A stretch of DNA of 64,000 nt from Prorocentrum cordatum (Eukaryota > Sar > Dinophyceae > Prorocentrales > Prorocentraceae): positions 1,183,665-1,247,664 of the forward strand of contig CAUYUJ010000891.1 in the NCBI GenBank assembly GCA_963575745.1, given 5' to 3'. Positions 1-8,789 of this stretch are shown piece after piece. How positions within the stretch are numbered: position 1 is the first letter of the stretch; each line of letters starts with the position of its first letter. Below the pieces are notes generated by a model. The model was not told the origin of the DNA. It did no database searches and saw nothing but the letters and a program-made list of their open reading frames with translations. Made by a program: the position numbers and the translations under genes.

Positions 1-228
1 AACGAGCAGGCCTTCTCAGCCGGCGGTGGGGCTTCGGTCAGGAAGCGGGTCAAAATTTTATCAATACGCGGAGAGAGAATAATCTATACGGTCGCGGTGG
101 GGCTTCTCAGAAACCTTGTCCTCAGAGAAGGCTCAGAACATGTCCCACAGAGCCGGCCGGAGGCCTTCCGAGCCTTCTGAGGAGGCCCCCTGCACGCGCC
201 GCCGACATTGGGCCCTCCAGGGAGCAGG
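1..228. other. GC-rich flank without a gene
   Basis: I see no supported gene here. Several overlapping open frames exist on both strands, as expected from high GC, and none resembles a known protein. The stretch leads directly into the foldback element that begins at 229. Confidence 0.5.
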
Positions 229-398
229 TCGGGTGTTGCCAGGAGTGCCCCTGGCCCGAGGTGCCCACAGGATCTCCAAGGAGTCCCCCACGGCCTCCAG
301 AGCACCCCTCGCGAGGCCCAGAAAGGGCCCCAGGGGCGCCAAAATTGAGCGAAGGGCTGGGGGCACCTCGGGCCAGGGGCACTTCTAACGACCCCCGA
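229..398. repeat. foldback element, family P copy 1
   Basis: The ends are inverted copies of each other over about 38 bp. The left end (229-266) contains GTGCCCCTGGCCCGAGGTGC and the right end (361-398) carries its reverse complement. The middle holds a CCTCCAGAG..CCCCTCGCGAGGCC segment that recurs in the second copy at 4041-4326. It looks like a short non-autonomous element or hairpin-forming repeat. No target-site duplication was identified. Confidence 0.65.
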
Positions 399-880
399 AT
401 GGGGAGGGCTCGGGGCCGGGCGGCTCGCGGGGAGCTGGAGACCAGGGCCCTGGGGCACGGCACGGGCGCGCCGTGGCAGACCGCCGGGGTGGGCCGGTCA
501 CGCCACCCGACGGCGGGGTCCGATCGCCCCTCTGTGGAAGCACGCGCTGCAGATTCCTGCGCTCGTCGCAGCGATCGCAGGGCCCATCATCCCAGGGCTC
601 GTTTCGGCTCCTCTGACTCGGTTCGAGTCGGCTTCGATCGATTCCGATGTGGATTCCTGTTTCTCAACGGAGGCCCCTTCAGCCCGTTGGTTTCGGACGA
701 TTCGTTTTCTTCCGATTTGGCTACCAATTTCCGCCGATCCGATCCATTTCGATCGCCGACCCGACTTATCGATTCGATCCCGGGGTCTCCCGCCGTCCCA
801 GACATCCGACGTGTTGAACGACATCGGGGCGGAGACTTTATCCGTCACGTTCGGCCTCTGCACCCTCAGAGCACGTCTGA
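399..880. other. non-coding stretch rich in TCGAT/GATTCG words
   Basis: No gene is supported. Between about 590 and 800 the sequence is dominated by permutations of TCGATTCCGATC. The same word usage appears at about 22090-22190, which suggests a degenerate short-period repeat shared by the two sites. Open frames running through here are overlapping shadows without protein-like composition. Confidence 0.45.
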
Positions 881-1062
881 CGATGAAAAAAATCAGGCCC
901 CGGGAAAGGGTCGGGACTTCCCCGCGTTGGAGCAATCAAGACATCGGATGTCTGGCCCACAGCCCCCTATTTCACTCGAGAGACCCACAAGGCCCTGGGC
1001 TTCCTTTGAAAATAATACTTTTGTTCGAAAAAATAAAAAGACATCGGATGTCTGCGGCCGAG
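881..1062 (+). repeat. two partial family A repeats with GACATCGGATGTC palindromes
   Basis: The first partial copy (881-960) has the family A segment GGGAAAGGGTCGGGACTTCC and ends in the palindrome GACATCGGATGTC at about 943. A second palindrome follows at about 1041, after an A-rich stretch. These match the 3-prime half of the fuller copies at 1266-1426, 24163-24335 and 42975-43138. Confidence 0.7.
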
Positions 1063-1265
1063 AGCGCGGCCAGCAGCCGCCAGCCGCGCCGCAGCGACGG
1101 ACCGAGGTCAACGGCCAGGAGCTCCACGACCTGCAGGCGGACGAGGACCCGAGGTTCCGCGGCAGGGCCGGCCCAGGCAGAGAGCGCAGGCGGTGGGAGA
1201 AATCTAAGAGGTGCGCTCAGCAGGTGCCAACATTGGGTGCGTTCTCAGAGGTCCAGCGTATTGAA
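1063..1265. other. short unassigned spacer
   Basis: No recognisable gene or repeat was identified in this stretch, although it is open in two plus-strand frames. Confidence 0.4.
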
Positions 1266-1426
1266 AACATCAAGACAGAGGTGTTTCGCATTTTTCGGCC
1301 TCGAGGGGCCCTCGCCGGGCCCCGGGACCATCAAAAAACGACTCAGGACGCAAAGCCAGTCCTGGGGAATGGGTCGAGATTTCCAGGGACCCCGTATTGA
1401 AAAAATCACGACATCGGATCTCTGGG
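1266..1426 (+). repeat. dispersed repeat family A, near-complete copy
   Basis: The order of blocks is TTCGGCCTCGAGGGGCCC, CTCGCCGGGCCCCGGGACC, TCAAAAAACGACTCAGGA, a GGTCGAGATTTCC block, CCAGGGACCCCGTATTG, an A-run and GACATCGGATCTC. The same order recurs at least eight times in the window on both strands. The copy lies about 190 bp upstream of the NOX-like ORF. The A-run near the 3-prime end and the GGTCGRGAYTTCC block would suit a SINE-like origin, but that is inference. Confidence 0.75.
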
Positions 1427-1613
1427 TTCGTCGGGCTCAGAGGTGGGAATGTGTGGCCTGCGAGCTGGCGCGAACGATGGCCCTCGAGCGTGCGGCGGAA
1501 CGGCGTGCCCAAAAACTTGGAAGGGCCTCCCGGAGCGGCGAATTTTAATTCCCCCGAGATTGTAAGCTGGATGAAAGCACGAATTCGCTCCCCCACCAAG
1601 GCGGGCCGACGTA

Positions 1614-3164
1614 ATGGAGGAGTGGGTGGGGGTGGTGGACGTCATCACCCTCCGGCGCGTGAAGTGGTGCCTCGCCATGCTCCTGACAGTCATCTCCTTC
1701 GCATACGCGGGCTGGGTGGTGTTTGTCACGTACGCTGGGATCCTGGAGCTCTTCACCTGGCCGATCATCTTCGCGCGGGCTGGGGGGATGGGAACAGCCA
1801 TCATTACAGGCCTCATGTACCTGACCATGGCCCGCACATTCATGAAGCAGTTCTACAAGTTCCTCGGGGTGAACAACAAACTGCTGATGGTGCTCGATGG
1901 CCATAAGGACCTACACATTTTCCTTGGGAAGTGCCTCGGTGTTACCGCGGCCGTCCATGTATTGGCCCACCTCCTCTCCACCGTGCCGGCTGTGCATTAC
2001 GTCGCCAAGCACAAGCTGAATGCCATACTCGCATGTGCCAACAGAGAAGAGAAGCTGAAGGGCATTCCAAACTTCGCCTGGCTGCAGTGGCCTGCATGCC
2101 CACTTGGCGCCGAGACGGAGGGGATGGGCTGGAGCGTGCTCTGGCGGTCCACGCCCGGGATCACCGGCCTGCTTCTGATCGCGCTGCTGGTCCTGCTTGG
2201 CTGGACAGGCAGGGCGCGCGCGCGCTCCGCAGACTTTGACCGCTTCTGGTACGCGCACAACGTTGTCCTGGTCGCCTGGCCGCTCACGATGTTCGCACAC
2301 GGCTCCAACCAGTGGATCGGGGTCGGTTTTCCCCTCGTCGCCTTCACCGCCACGCTGCCTGTCTGCCTCTACCTGGCGGACCGGGTGGGGCGCCTGCTGC
2401 GCTTCTACGCTTTCGGGGGCAAGGCGGTGCAGATCGCCGAGGCCGTGATCAGGCCCGGCAGGGGCGGCGGCCCCAGCGGAGCGTTGACCCATCTGGCGAT
2501 CACGAGACCGACGGGCCTGTGGGCCTTCACCCCAGGCATGTACGCGTTCGTGTGCATGCCAGAGTACGCCCCGATGCAGTGGCACCCGTTCACCATCTGC
2601 TCGGGCAGGAACGACGAGCACGTAGAGTTCATCATCGCGGGCGTGGGCGACTGGACGCAGGAGCTGGCCGCCAGGTGCCTCCAAGCACAGGACGGCTCCG
2701 TCCAGCTCCCCCGCATCGCGCTCGACGGCCCGTACGCCGCGCCGGCACAGAGCGCCCTGTCGTGCCCCATCCTCGTGGCCGTGGGCGCTGGCGTCGGCAT
2801 CACGCCGTTCCTTTCGCTGATGTCTTCGCTCATCTCCCTGATCGAGGACAGCTCGGAGAGCGAGGAGCTGCGCATGAAGGAGGCACACTTCTTCTGGATG
2901 ACCCGCAGCATGGACGAGTTCCTGTTCGGAAGGAAGCACCTGACGCGCATAGCCCAGTGCCACCGCCTGCGCCAAAAGATCCACCTTCACCTGCACATGA
3001 CCGCGCGCGAGCCCGAGGGGGACGCCGCCGCGTTCCTCTTCCGCCAGGCGGTCAAGCGCCAGAGCAGGTTGGATCAGGCCGCCTTCAGGGAAGAGTTCGA
3101 CGCCCATCGGGTGCTCATGGCCCCACAGCTGCCCTGGTGTTGGGTCAACAGGTCCGAGCCTTAG
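1614..3164 (+). CDS. NADPH oxidase / ferric reductase-like transmembrane protein (probable single exon of a longer gene)
   Basis: Proteins of this family move electrons from NADPH through FAD and two haems across a membrane to oxygen or ferric iron. The 516-residue reading shows the family layout. Hydrophobic segments lie near residues 18-42, 58-75, 101-123, 182-198, 213-230 and 237-255. Haem-ligand histidines are H101 and H115 (LHIFLG..VHVLAHLL) and H215 and H229 (FWYAHN..FAHGSNQW). The FAD motif HPFTICS is at 324-330, DGPY at 371-374 and the NADPH-binding GAGVGITPF at 391-399. No EF-hands are visible. After FREEFDAHR (about 499) the usual final ~50 residues with a CGP motif are missing. A GT at 3111 could be a splice donor, in which case the last 17 residues are intronic. 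An in-frame stop at 1572 limits extension upstream, and an AG at 1599-1600 could be an acceptor, so the ATG at 1614 is not certain. NOX versus FRE subtype is unresolved. Confidence 0.85.
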   Translation: MEEWVGVVDVITLRRVKWCLAMLLTVISFAYAGWVVFVTYAGILELFTWPIIFARAGGMGTAIITGLMYLTMARTFMKQFYKFLGVNNKLLMVLDGHKDLHIFLGKCLGVTAAVHVLAHLLSTVPAVHYVAKHKLNAILACANREEKLKGIPNFAWLQWPACPLGAETEGMGWSVLWRSTPGITGLLLIALLVLLGWTGRARARSADFDRFWYAHNVVLVAWPLTMFAHGSNQWIGVGFPLVAFTATLPVCLYLADRVGRLLRFYAFGGKAVQIAEAVIRPGRGGGPSGALTHLAITRPTGLWAFTPGMYAFVCMPEYAPMQWHPFTICSGRNDEHVEFIIAGVGDWTQELAARCLQAQDGSVQLPRIALDGPYAAPAQSALSCPILVAVGAGVGITPFLSLMSSLISLIEDSSESEELRMKEAHFFWMTRSMDEFLFGRKHLTRIAQCHRLRQKIHLHLHMTAREPEGDAAAFLFRQAVKRQSRLDQAAFREEFDAHRVLMAPQLPWCWVNRSEP

Positions 3165-4040
3165 CTGCCTCGATACGCCCGTTTCGAAACGCATCACATA
3201 CCGTGCTGAGAACGTCTGTGTCAATACGTTGCGTGTTGGCTCAGTGTGCTGGCCCAGATTTGGGCGAACGCATCGAGTCAGACCTACGTGTTCAGTCTAC
3301 GTGTTGAGCTCCGTGTCAATACGCTTCGTGTCGCGTGTGTCGTATCGGGGCGGCTACAGTCAACGCGCCTGGTAAGGACGCGCGCCCTCATCCAGGGTGC
3401 CCTTGGTTCCTTGCCTCTGCGGCCCGTTCTTTGCCGTCTTCATTCGTCGCCCGCCGCCCGAAAAACCCCAATTTCGGCCTCCAAGGGTCCTTGTATCCTT
3501 ACCACCCGTCCTTGATACACGTTCTGACTGTCAGGTCCGAGCTGGACGTCATGTGGCTCAGCGACCTCACCACGGCGAGCGGCGACGCGCGCGACGCCGC
3601 CCTGGAGCGCCTGCAGCCCGCCCCGGGGTCTCCGCGAGGACCTGCCGCGGCCCCCGCACAGCACGCCTCCACCGCCGCGGGCCCGGGCCAGCGCCACGCC
3701 CGGGGCGAGCGCCGCCCCGCGCCGCCGGCGCCGCCGCTGACCTCGGCGCTCCAAGGAGTGGCGAAGCGTCTCGGCTTGCCTGTAGGCCCACCTCGGAGTG
3801 TTCTACTAGGAACCGGTTGTGGTTTGCACGACAGGTTCGTGGAACACGTCTGGCTGCTACTGTCTTGTCTTGACACATCGCTCTTCTGTTCTAGGAGCAC
3901 GGCCTTTATGATGAGAACAGTCTTTTGTTCTGCAGACATGTCGTGGTAGGCCTGCAGGAATGCTGGGACGGTCGGCCTCTGCTCAAGGTGCTGGACGTCA
4001 CGCCCGCCGCCCGGCCGCCGCAGTCCCCGCCCGCGGACCC
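3165..4040. other. intergenic or intronic stretch, weak exon candidate
   Basis: This follows the NOX-like ORF. Two diverged copies of a GTGTCAATACGYTKCGTG phrase occur at about 3220 and 3320. A protein-like stretch in one plus frame (about 3528-3640, LDVMWLSDLTTASGDARDAA) could be a short exon, but no domain is recognised and there is no supporting splice context. No other feature is seen. Confidence 0.35.
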
Positions 4041-4157
4041 GTCCCGGGTGTTGCCAGAAGAGCCCCTGGACCCCGGGGTGCCCTGAGGATTTCCAGGGAG
4101 GCCCCCGCGGCCTCCAGAGAACCCCTCGCGAGGCCCCCCCGGCCGCCGCCGCTGGCA

Positions 4158-4235
<78 letters not shown>

Positions 4236-4326
4236 CCAGAGGCCCAGAGGGTCCCTGGGGCTCCAACATGCAGCGAAGGCTGGGGGGCTCCTTGGGCCAG
4301 GGGCGGCCTTCAGCAACCCCCGACCG
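4041..4326. repeat. foldback element, family P copy 2, expanded by a (GAC)n tract
   Basis: The ends match family P copy 1: GGGTGTTGCCAGAAGAGCCC on the left, and an inverted GGGCCAGGGGCGG..CAACCCCCGACC on the right. The shared core CCTCCAGAG..CCCCTCGCGAGGCC is present. Unlike copy 1, the middle is interrupted by about 78 bp of perfect (GAC)n at 4157-4234. The size difference between the copies (about 170 versus 286 bp) is mostly this tract. Confidence 0.6.
4157..4234 (+). repeat. (GAC)n microsatellite
   Basis: About 26 perfect GAC units lie inside the second family P element. They are translatable as poly-Asp or poly-Arg/Ser/Val depending on frame. No gene is implied. Confidence 0.95.
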
Positions 4327-4365
4327 TCCCCGCACGCGGGCCCGTGCCCGCACTCGGGCACGCCC

Positions 4366-4412
4366 TCGTCGCGCACGGCGCACGCGGCGCACGCGGCGCA
4401 CGCGGCGGCCTC
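4366..4412 (+). repeat. short CGCACGCGG array
   Basis: Four to five units of GGCGCACGC occur in tandem. This is a short low-complexity tract with no coding implication. Confidence 0.7.
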
Positions 4413-4918
4413 GCCGGAGCGGCGGGGGCGTCAGTTGCCCGCCTCCTGGACTTCGCGCAAGAGTGACCATTCGCCGGAGTGATCTTTGGTGCAGGCTCAC
4501 AGATGTCCCCCCAGCACTGGCCCTTGCGTGGGGTCGACCTAATTAGACAGTGTCTCGGCGATGTCGTGGGCCGTTTCCGTTCCGGCTCTTCTCTGCAGCG
4601 AAGGCGGGCTGGAGGCAGAACGAGGGAAGCGAAAGCAAAATTGAAGCGAAGAGCATCGTTTGGGTCGATCCCTGCTCTGGCCTGCGCGCCTGGAGTTGGC
4701 CCCCCGCGGCCCCCGAAGCCGCACACCAACAGGTCGCTCTTGCCTGGGGTCTCGCTCCTGCGTGCAGTCGGACCGCACCGAGCCTGGCCGCGTCCCTGCT
4801 GCGGGCCCGTGGGCCGGTGTGCGGCACGCCCTCTCCCGGGCCTGGCCACGGGGGGCCCGAAGGGCCAGGCACGCTGGCTTCGCGTGTCGCTCCGCCAATT
4901 CTGGCCCACCACGCCTCG
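4413..4918. repeat. unassigned DNA with a dispersed repeat (family V copy 1)
   Basis: No gene is supported. At 4559-4690 the sequence parallels 5805-5935. Both have a CGTTTYCGTTYCG block, a CTCTGC/TTCTGC block, a GGCTGRMGGMAGA block, an AACGAGGGA block and then GCGAAAAC-like purine-rich words followed by a CCCTGC block. The arms of the second copy are partly inverted. The shared GTGTCGC..GGCAC foldback motif (family U) begins at about 4882. Confidence 0.4.
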
Positions 4919-5098
4919 GCGCGGCACGCTATGCGGTGGAAGCCCACGCCAGGAAGCACCACGCTTGCCTCCAGGGTGCCCTGGGCTTCTCGGGTTTGGA
5001 TGGTTTTGCGATGGAAAGCGTGACGTTCCCGCGCCAAGAATCAGCGGACGTCCTGGGGTCTCAGGGTTGGGTTTTCTCGCGGGAGGTTTCGTATGGAC
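4882..5098 (+). repeat. short GTGTCGC foldback (family U) and dispersed repeat family T copy 1
   Basis: At 4882-4932 GTGTCGCTCCGCCA and CGGCGCGGCAC form a ~50 bp foldback around TTCTGGCCCACCACG. The same motif occurs at 43425-43475, where the arms GTGTCGCGCCA/TGGCGCGACAC are perfect. From about 4940 to 5098 the sequence matches 40600-40755, sharing GGGTTTGGATGGTTTT/GGGTTTCGATGGTTTT, GAAAGCGTGACGTTCCC and CGGACGTCCTGGGG-like blocks. Confidence 0.6.
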
Positions 5099-6070
5099 GA
5101 GCTCCTGCTGTATCCACGTCCCCACTCCCCAGCGGCAACGTCCTGGGCCTGTCCCAGCCTCCCGCCACGCGGAGCGGGGCGACATGCAATCCGCTCGGAA
5201 TGCGTAGTGTGTCGCAGGGGCCGCCGCCGCGACACGCTGAGCAAAAGTTCCCGACCCCGTAGACCATCTGAACCACTTGAGACGTCGACCCGGACTTGAG
5301 CTCAAGGGTCCGGGCACTGTTTCTGTGACGGTGGCGGAATGTGCCGAGGAGGTTTCAGATTTTGACGGATTCCTCGTTTGTTGAGGGCGACGGTGATATC
5401 CGTGGTCAGGCCTCAATGGGTGTTCCGCTGGCTTTCAGGCCCTGAGATACGACGTCTCGAAAAAAATCACACTTGTGAGAAATCACGACCTGAGTCCCAG
5501 ACAGACCCCATCTTGCTGTGTCATTCTCCGAGCCGGATCGAGCTGTGAGGGTCCCGGGGCCCGACTCTGGGCGGAAACGCCAGGACCTCAGGGGACTCTG
5601 GATTCCCTGGCCCCTGGCCCAGGGTTCCTGCTTGACTTGGGCCGCCAGGAACTCGGGGGTCTTTGGATCCCTTGTCCCATGGGTTCCTCGGTCCGTGCGC
5701 GGGCGTTCGCGGCTGGACGCGCCTCAAGAGGAGCCACGTCGCGCCCCCAGACCTGGCACGGGCCTCGCCGTCCTCTCGATCTGCACCGTCCTCACCGTCC
5801 TCACCGTTTTCGTGGGTCGTTTTCGTTTCGATGTCGTTCTGCGGTACAGGCTGACGGAAGACGCAACGAGGGACAACGAGAACAGAGCGAAAACGAAAAA
5901 AAAGCACCGTTCAGGTCCAGCCCTGCCTCATTCCCATCCAGCTGCTGGCGGCAGGCTTCGCCACTGCTCCGGCGCGGCATTCCCGTTGGCAGCCCCCCTG
6001 GCAGGCCACACCGACCCCGCCCCCCGGGGCAGGGCGCCCGGCCAGGAGCGGCGCGACCCCCTGGGCATCC
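5099..6070. other. non-coding stretch with family U and V repeats
   Basis: No gene is supported. A small GTGTCGC..GCGACAC foldback followed by GCAAAAGTTCCCGA lies at 5216-5250 and recurs at about 22972-23010. Family V copy 2 lies at 5805-5935. Otherwise the sequence is GC-rich and overlapping frames are open on both strands without protein-like content. Confidence 0.4.
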
Positions 6071-6195
6071 GATCCTCGTAAAACATCGAGGATCTGCCAT
6101 TATTTTAGGAGATCCTCGATCTTGATCGAGGATCCGTACCAATATCGAGGACGTCCTCGATCGCGATCGAGGATCCTCATACAAGAACGAGGATC
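6071..6195. repeat. cluster of GATC/CGAGGA palindromes
   Basis: Four palindromic units lie within 125 bp. GATCCTCG..CGAGGATC spans 6071-6094. GATCCTCGATC-TT-GATCGAGGATC spans 6111-6134. ATCGAGGACGTCCTCGAT at 6144-6161 is perfect. TCCTCGATCGCGATCGAGGA at 6154-6173 is also perfect and overlaps the previous one. GAGGATCCTC follows. All share the CGAGGATC core. A role as a protein-binding cluster or cruciform is speculative. Confidence 0.85.
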
Positions 6196-6434
6196 GGAAT
6201 CCCAGGGCCCGTGCGCGGGGCTGGCCCCCCCGCGCAGGGCTGGGCGGGGGGCCTCCTGCGGAGCCGCAGCGGGGCGCCGTCGACGCCCTCCGGGGCCACG
6301 GCGCCGAGGCGGGGCGAGGCGAGCGGCGCGGAGGGAGGTCGACGAGGAGGAGCCCTGAGCTCAGAGCGTGCATTACCTACCCCGCTTTCGCTTCCAGGCA
6401 AAACCAAGTCCCAGACCCCCTCGAGTAATGAAAA
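6196..6434. other. GC-rich spacer
   Basis: No gene or repeat is recognised. A plus-strand frame is open but has no recognisable domain. Confidence 0.4.
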
Positions 6435-6584
6435 AATCATGACGGGAGGTTTTTCCTCATTTTCGGCCTCCTGGGGCCCTCACCGGGCCTCGGGAGCGTC
6501 AAAAAACGACTCAGGATGACAAACCGGTCCTGGGGAAGGGGTCGAGAACTCTGGGGTCGACGTAATGAAAAATTCATTACGTCG
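6435..6584 (+). repeat. family A repeat ending in a perfect ACGTAATGA hairpin
   Basis: The family A order is clear: CATTTTCGGCCTCC, GGGCCTCGGGAGCGTC, AAAAAACGACTCAGGATGA, CGGTCCTGGGGAAGGGGTCG. In place of the usual GACATCGGATGTC end, the copy ends at 6558-6584 in GACGTAATGAA-AAA-TTCATTACGTC, a perfect 11-bp-stem inverted repeat. Confidence 0.75.
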
Positions 6585-7085
6585 GGGGTCGGGGGTCATA
6601 CCACGCGCCGCCTCGTCAAGCGGCCTGACCAGTACGGGCCGTAGTTTGGCATCGCTTGGTATCCCTTTGGAAGCGAGGGTGGTCAAAGGCGAGGTAGGTT
6701 GGTTTGCCCCCATATGAGCACCTGGCGTGGCAGTTTTCGTTTTTTCGCAAGGGGCGTCGTCGCCCCGGTTTGGGGCCCCGGGGCGCCCACGGAGAGTGGC
6801 GCAGAAAGATGGGGGCCAGGGCTCCAGTCGTGAGTTTTGGTCGTGATTTGTTTGGTTTTTGTTCGAGACGTCGGATCGCAGGGAAAGAAGCCCCGAACCC
6901 TAATGACACGATAAAGACGTCGCCTAACCCAGATCCCCGTGCTTACAACAGGGGTAATCCACCTGGGCGGTTTGGTTCGATACTACGTCTGCAGAAAAGG
7001 CCCCTTGCCCCTGATTTTTGTTGGCCTTCCTAACCTACGTCCCCTCCCAAAGAGTTAGGGGCTCTTCTAGTGCGAATCACGGCGA
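6585..7085. other. unassigned stretch
   Basis: No gene is recognised. The sequence is less GC-biased than its neighbours and has scattered GGTCGTGATTTG and GGGGTAATCC words. No tandem or inverted structure was found by eye. Confidence 0.35.
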
Positions 7086-7258
7086 ATCAGGAGAGGCACC
7101 CCTCGTGCCGATCGCCACATGGGGTGGTGACCACACCGTGCGGTGAGTCGGGGGGGGTTCGGGGTCGCCGCACGGTTTTGGGACTAATGGGTCGTTCTTC
7201 GAGGATGGCTCGGAAGACTGGGGCCTCCAGGGTCCCCCAAAACCGTGTGGTGACAGAC
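7086..7258. repeat. inverted repeat with CCGCACGGTTTTGGG arms
   Basis: CCGCACGGTTTTGGG (about 7171-7185) and its near reverse complement CCCCAAAACCGTGTGG (about 7234-7250) flank ~50 bp. A related GGTGACCACACCGTGCGGTGA lies just upstream at about 7123-7144. This could be a small foldback element. A related ..GGCGACCACGCCGCGTGGTGA occurs at about 22460. Confidence 0.5.
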
Positions 7259-7261
7259 CCT

Positions 7262-7440
7262 GCGCTCCAAGACATGCGACGTCCTGATATTTTCAGGACG
7301 GGGTCCCTGGAAATCCCGACCCGTTCCCCGGGACCGGCTTTTCATCCTGCGTCGTTTTTGGGCGGTCCCTGAGCCCCGGCGAGGGCCCCCCGAGGCCGAA
7401 AATGGCCGACGCGATCATGTTTGGGGTGAGGTCTTTGCGG
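7262..7440 (-). repeat. family A repeat, reverse orientation
   Basis: On the minus strand the order is GGCCTCGGGGGGCCC, CTCGCCGGGGCTCAGGGACC, AAAAACGACGCAGGATGAAA, CCGGTCCCGGGGAACGGGTC, GGGATTTCCAGGGACCCCGT and a terminal GACGTCGCATGTC variant of the palindrome. This shows that the family is present in both orientations. Confidence 0.75.
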
Positions 7441-7687
7441 ATGTCGAGATCGCCGCCGTGGGTCTGTCCCCACACAGTGTTTGGGCCCCCCTCCCCGAGA
7501 GGCGAGCGGTGCGGAGGGAGAGGCGCCGCTCGTGCCGATCGCCTTTGGCCGCCCGGACTTCGAGACGGAGTTGAGGGCCATCGGCCGGCATTGGAACTGC
7601 CAGGAGTCGAGCAGGGGGTCGCTTACAGAATTGATCGGGGCTCAAGAGACGGGGGTCAATGCAAGCGGGGGGCAGCCAGAGCGCCGG

Positions 7688-7832
7688 AGCCTGCAGGATC
7701 CTGCGGGGCTAGGGTCGAATTGACCCGGGCTCGGGTGCAGGATCCTGCAGGATCTTGCAGGACCCGTCACGTTGACCCAGGCTTGGGCGCAGGATCTTGC
7801 AGGATCTTGCGGGATCCTGCAAGGCCTGACTG
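7688..7832 (+). repeat. GCAGGATCYTGC short tandem/palindromic array
   Basis: The word GCAGGATCCTGC or GCAGGATCTTGC recurs at least six times in two blocks separated by TTGACCC. The word is itself a palindrome or near-palindrome, so the block can fold extensively. No gene is seen. Confidence 0.8.
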
Positions 7833-7879
7833 ATCCGTGTCTGGATTGAACCGGGTCAGATGATCCCCAGATTGATTTA

Positions 7880-8035
7880 GCCCAGAATTTGTTTTCTCGT
7901 CGAATCTACAGACATATACTTAGAATTCTCCGTCGACGTGCGAGAATTCTACGCGTTCGTCGTATATTCGATGGGGAAATAGGTTTTGGGTCACATCAGT
8001 TCTGTAGTCGATCCCTTACTCGAAGGAGAAGGTGC
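7880..8035 (+). repeat. dispersed repeat family W copy 1
   Basis: This stretch shares the series TCGTATATTCGA, GGTTTTGGGT/GTTTGGGGT, TTCTGTAGT/TTCTGCAGT and CTTACTCGAAGG/AATTACTCGGAGG with 11600-11755. The copies are diverged. It is more A+T-rich than the surroundings. Confidence 0.55.
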
Positions 8036-8099
8036 ACAGCTCGAAGGAGGAACGTTCACAGACATCCGACGCCTGGACAAGAAGCAAAACTACATGTTT

Positions 8100-8257
8100 T
8101 TAGAGTGTTCGGCTTCTGGCCCAGACAGCCCAGACATGTTCGCGTCGTAAAGCCTCGGGACGCAAGGTTTTTGGCAAACTCCGGCCTCGGGGACACCTCG
8201 CCGGGCCGCGGGACCGTCAAAAACGATTCAGGATGCAAATCCGGTCCCGGGGAGAGT
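8100..8257 (+). repeat. family A repeat
   Basis: The recognisable order is CTCCGGCCTCGGGG, CGCCGGGCCGCGGGACCGTC, AAAAACGATTCAGGATGC and CCGGTCCCGGGGA. It runs without a gap into a family B repeat. Confidence 0.7.
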
Positions 8258-8420
8258 CAGGAGGGGAAGAAACACACAGACACAATTAATCGTCGATCCC
8301 CAGGAAAATATAGGAAAATATGGGAAGTGGGGGGGAAGACAAAAACCCAGAAAATATGGGAAAGTATGGGGCATCTTTTTATTTGTGTGTATTTATTTGT
8401 GTGTTTGTGGGCCCCTTCAG
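8258..8420 (+). repeat. dispersed repeat family B copy 1
   Basis: This is a ~163 bp unit sharing most bases with 24608-24779 and 26809-26974. It starts CAGGAGGGGAAGAAACACAC and passes through AATTAATCGTCGAT, GGAAAATATGGGAAGTG and ACAAAAACCCAGAAAATATG. It ends TTTATTTGTGTGTATTTATT..GGCCCCTTCA. The three copies are close in length and order, so they look like one mobile or dispersed family. Confidence 0.85.
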
Positions 8421-8600
8421 AGAGGGTCGGGACTTCCAGGGACGACGCATGGGCAAAAATCAGGACGTCGCAGCATGTCTGGGGGGGGGGCCCTCGTCGG
8501 ATCCCGGAAAGCCCCCCAAGAGCGGCCGGGGGGGGCGAGAAGCTGGCCCTGGGGAGAGGGCTTCGGGGGCTCCGTGTTGAACAGATCAAGACATCGGGTG
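8421..8600 (+). repeat. partial family A repeats (3-prime halves)
   Basis: GAGGGTCGGGACTTCCAGGGA is followed by an ATCAGGACGTCGCAGCATGTC palindrome variant, and about 100 bp later by GATCAAGACATCGGGTGTC. Both are 3-prime ends of family A without the 5-prime blocks. Confidence 0.6.
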
Positions 8601-8658
8601 TCTAGGTTGGCATACACATCATTTGTCGGAGATCCGCGCGGGCTCCGGAGAGGCTCGA

Positions 8659-8690
8659 TGTACATATATATATATATATATATACACATC
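8659..8690. repeat. (TA)n microsatellite
   Basis: About eleven TA units are flanked by TGTACA and TACACA. It is the only alternating AT tract noticed in the window. Confidence 0.9.
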
Positions 8691-8789
8691 ACGCCGTGTG
8701 GTCGGCCCACGGGCCAAGGAGTTCGGCGAGGGAATTCTGTGTACAGACGCTCCAGCGCCCCACAGGTTGGGAAGCTGGGGCGTATCAAC

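Noticed and set aside
600-640. tRNA-like GGTTCGAGTCGG (possible T-loop)
   Set aside because: No matching acceptor stem, anticodon arm or D arm could be drawn around it, and the words belong to a TCGATTC-rich low-complexity block.
1911-3224. A 437-codon minus-strand ORF opposite the NOX-like exon
   Set aside because: It is antisense to a clearly conserved protein and lacks any recognisable domain, so it is a shadow.
3230-3255. Spliced-leader relic at GTTGGCTCAGTG
   Set aside because: It does not match the conserved dinoflagellate leader end well (the TTTTGGCTCAAG core is absent) and it is not placed before an ORF start.
3397-3450. CLCGP-like reading at about 3412-3426 as the missing C-terminal CGP motif of the NOX-like protein
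   Set aside because: The surrounding residues (VPCLCGPFFAVF) do not match the usual strand-loop context, no splice acceptor fits, and CGP is an easy chance match in this composition.
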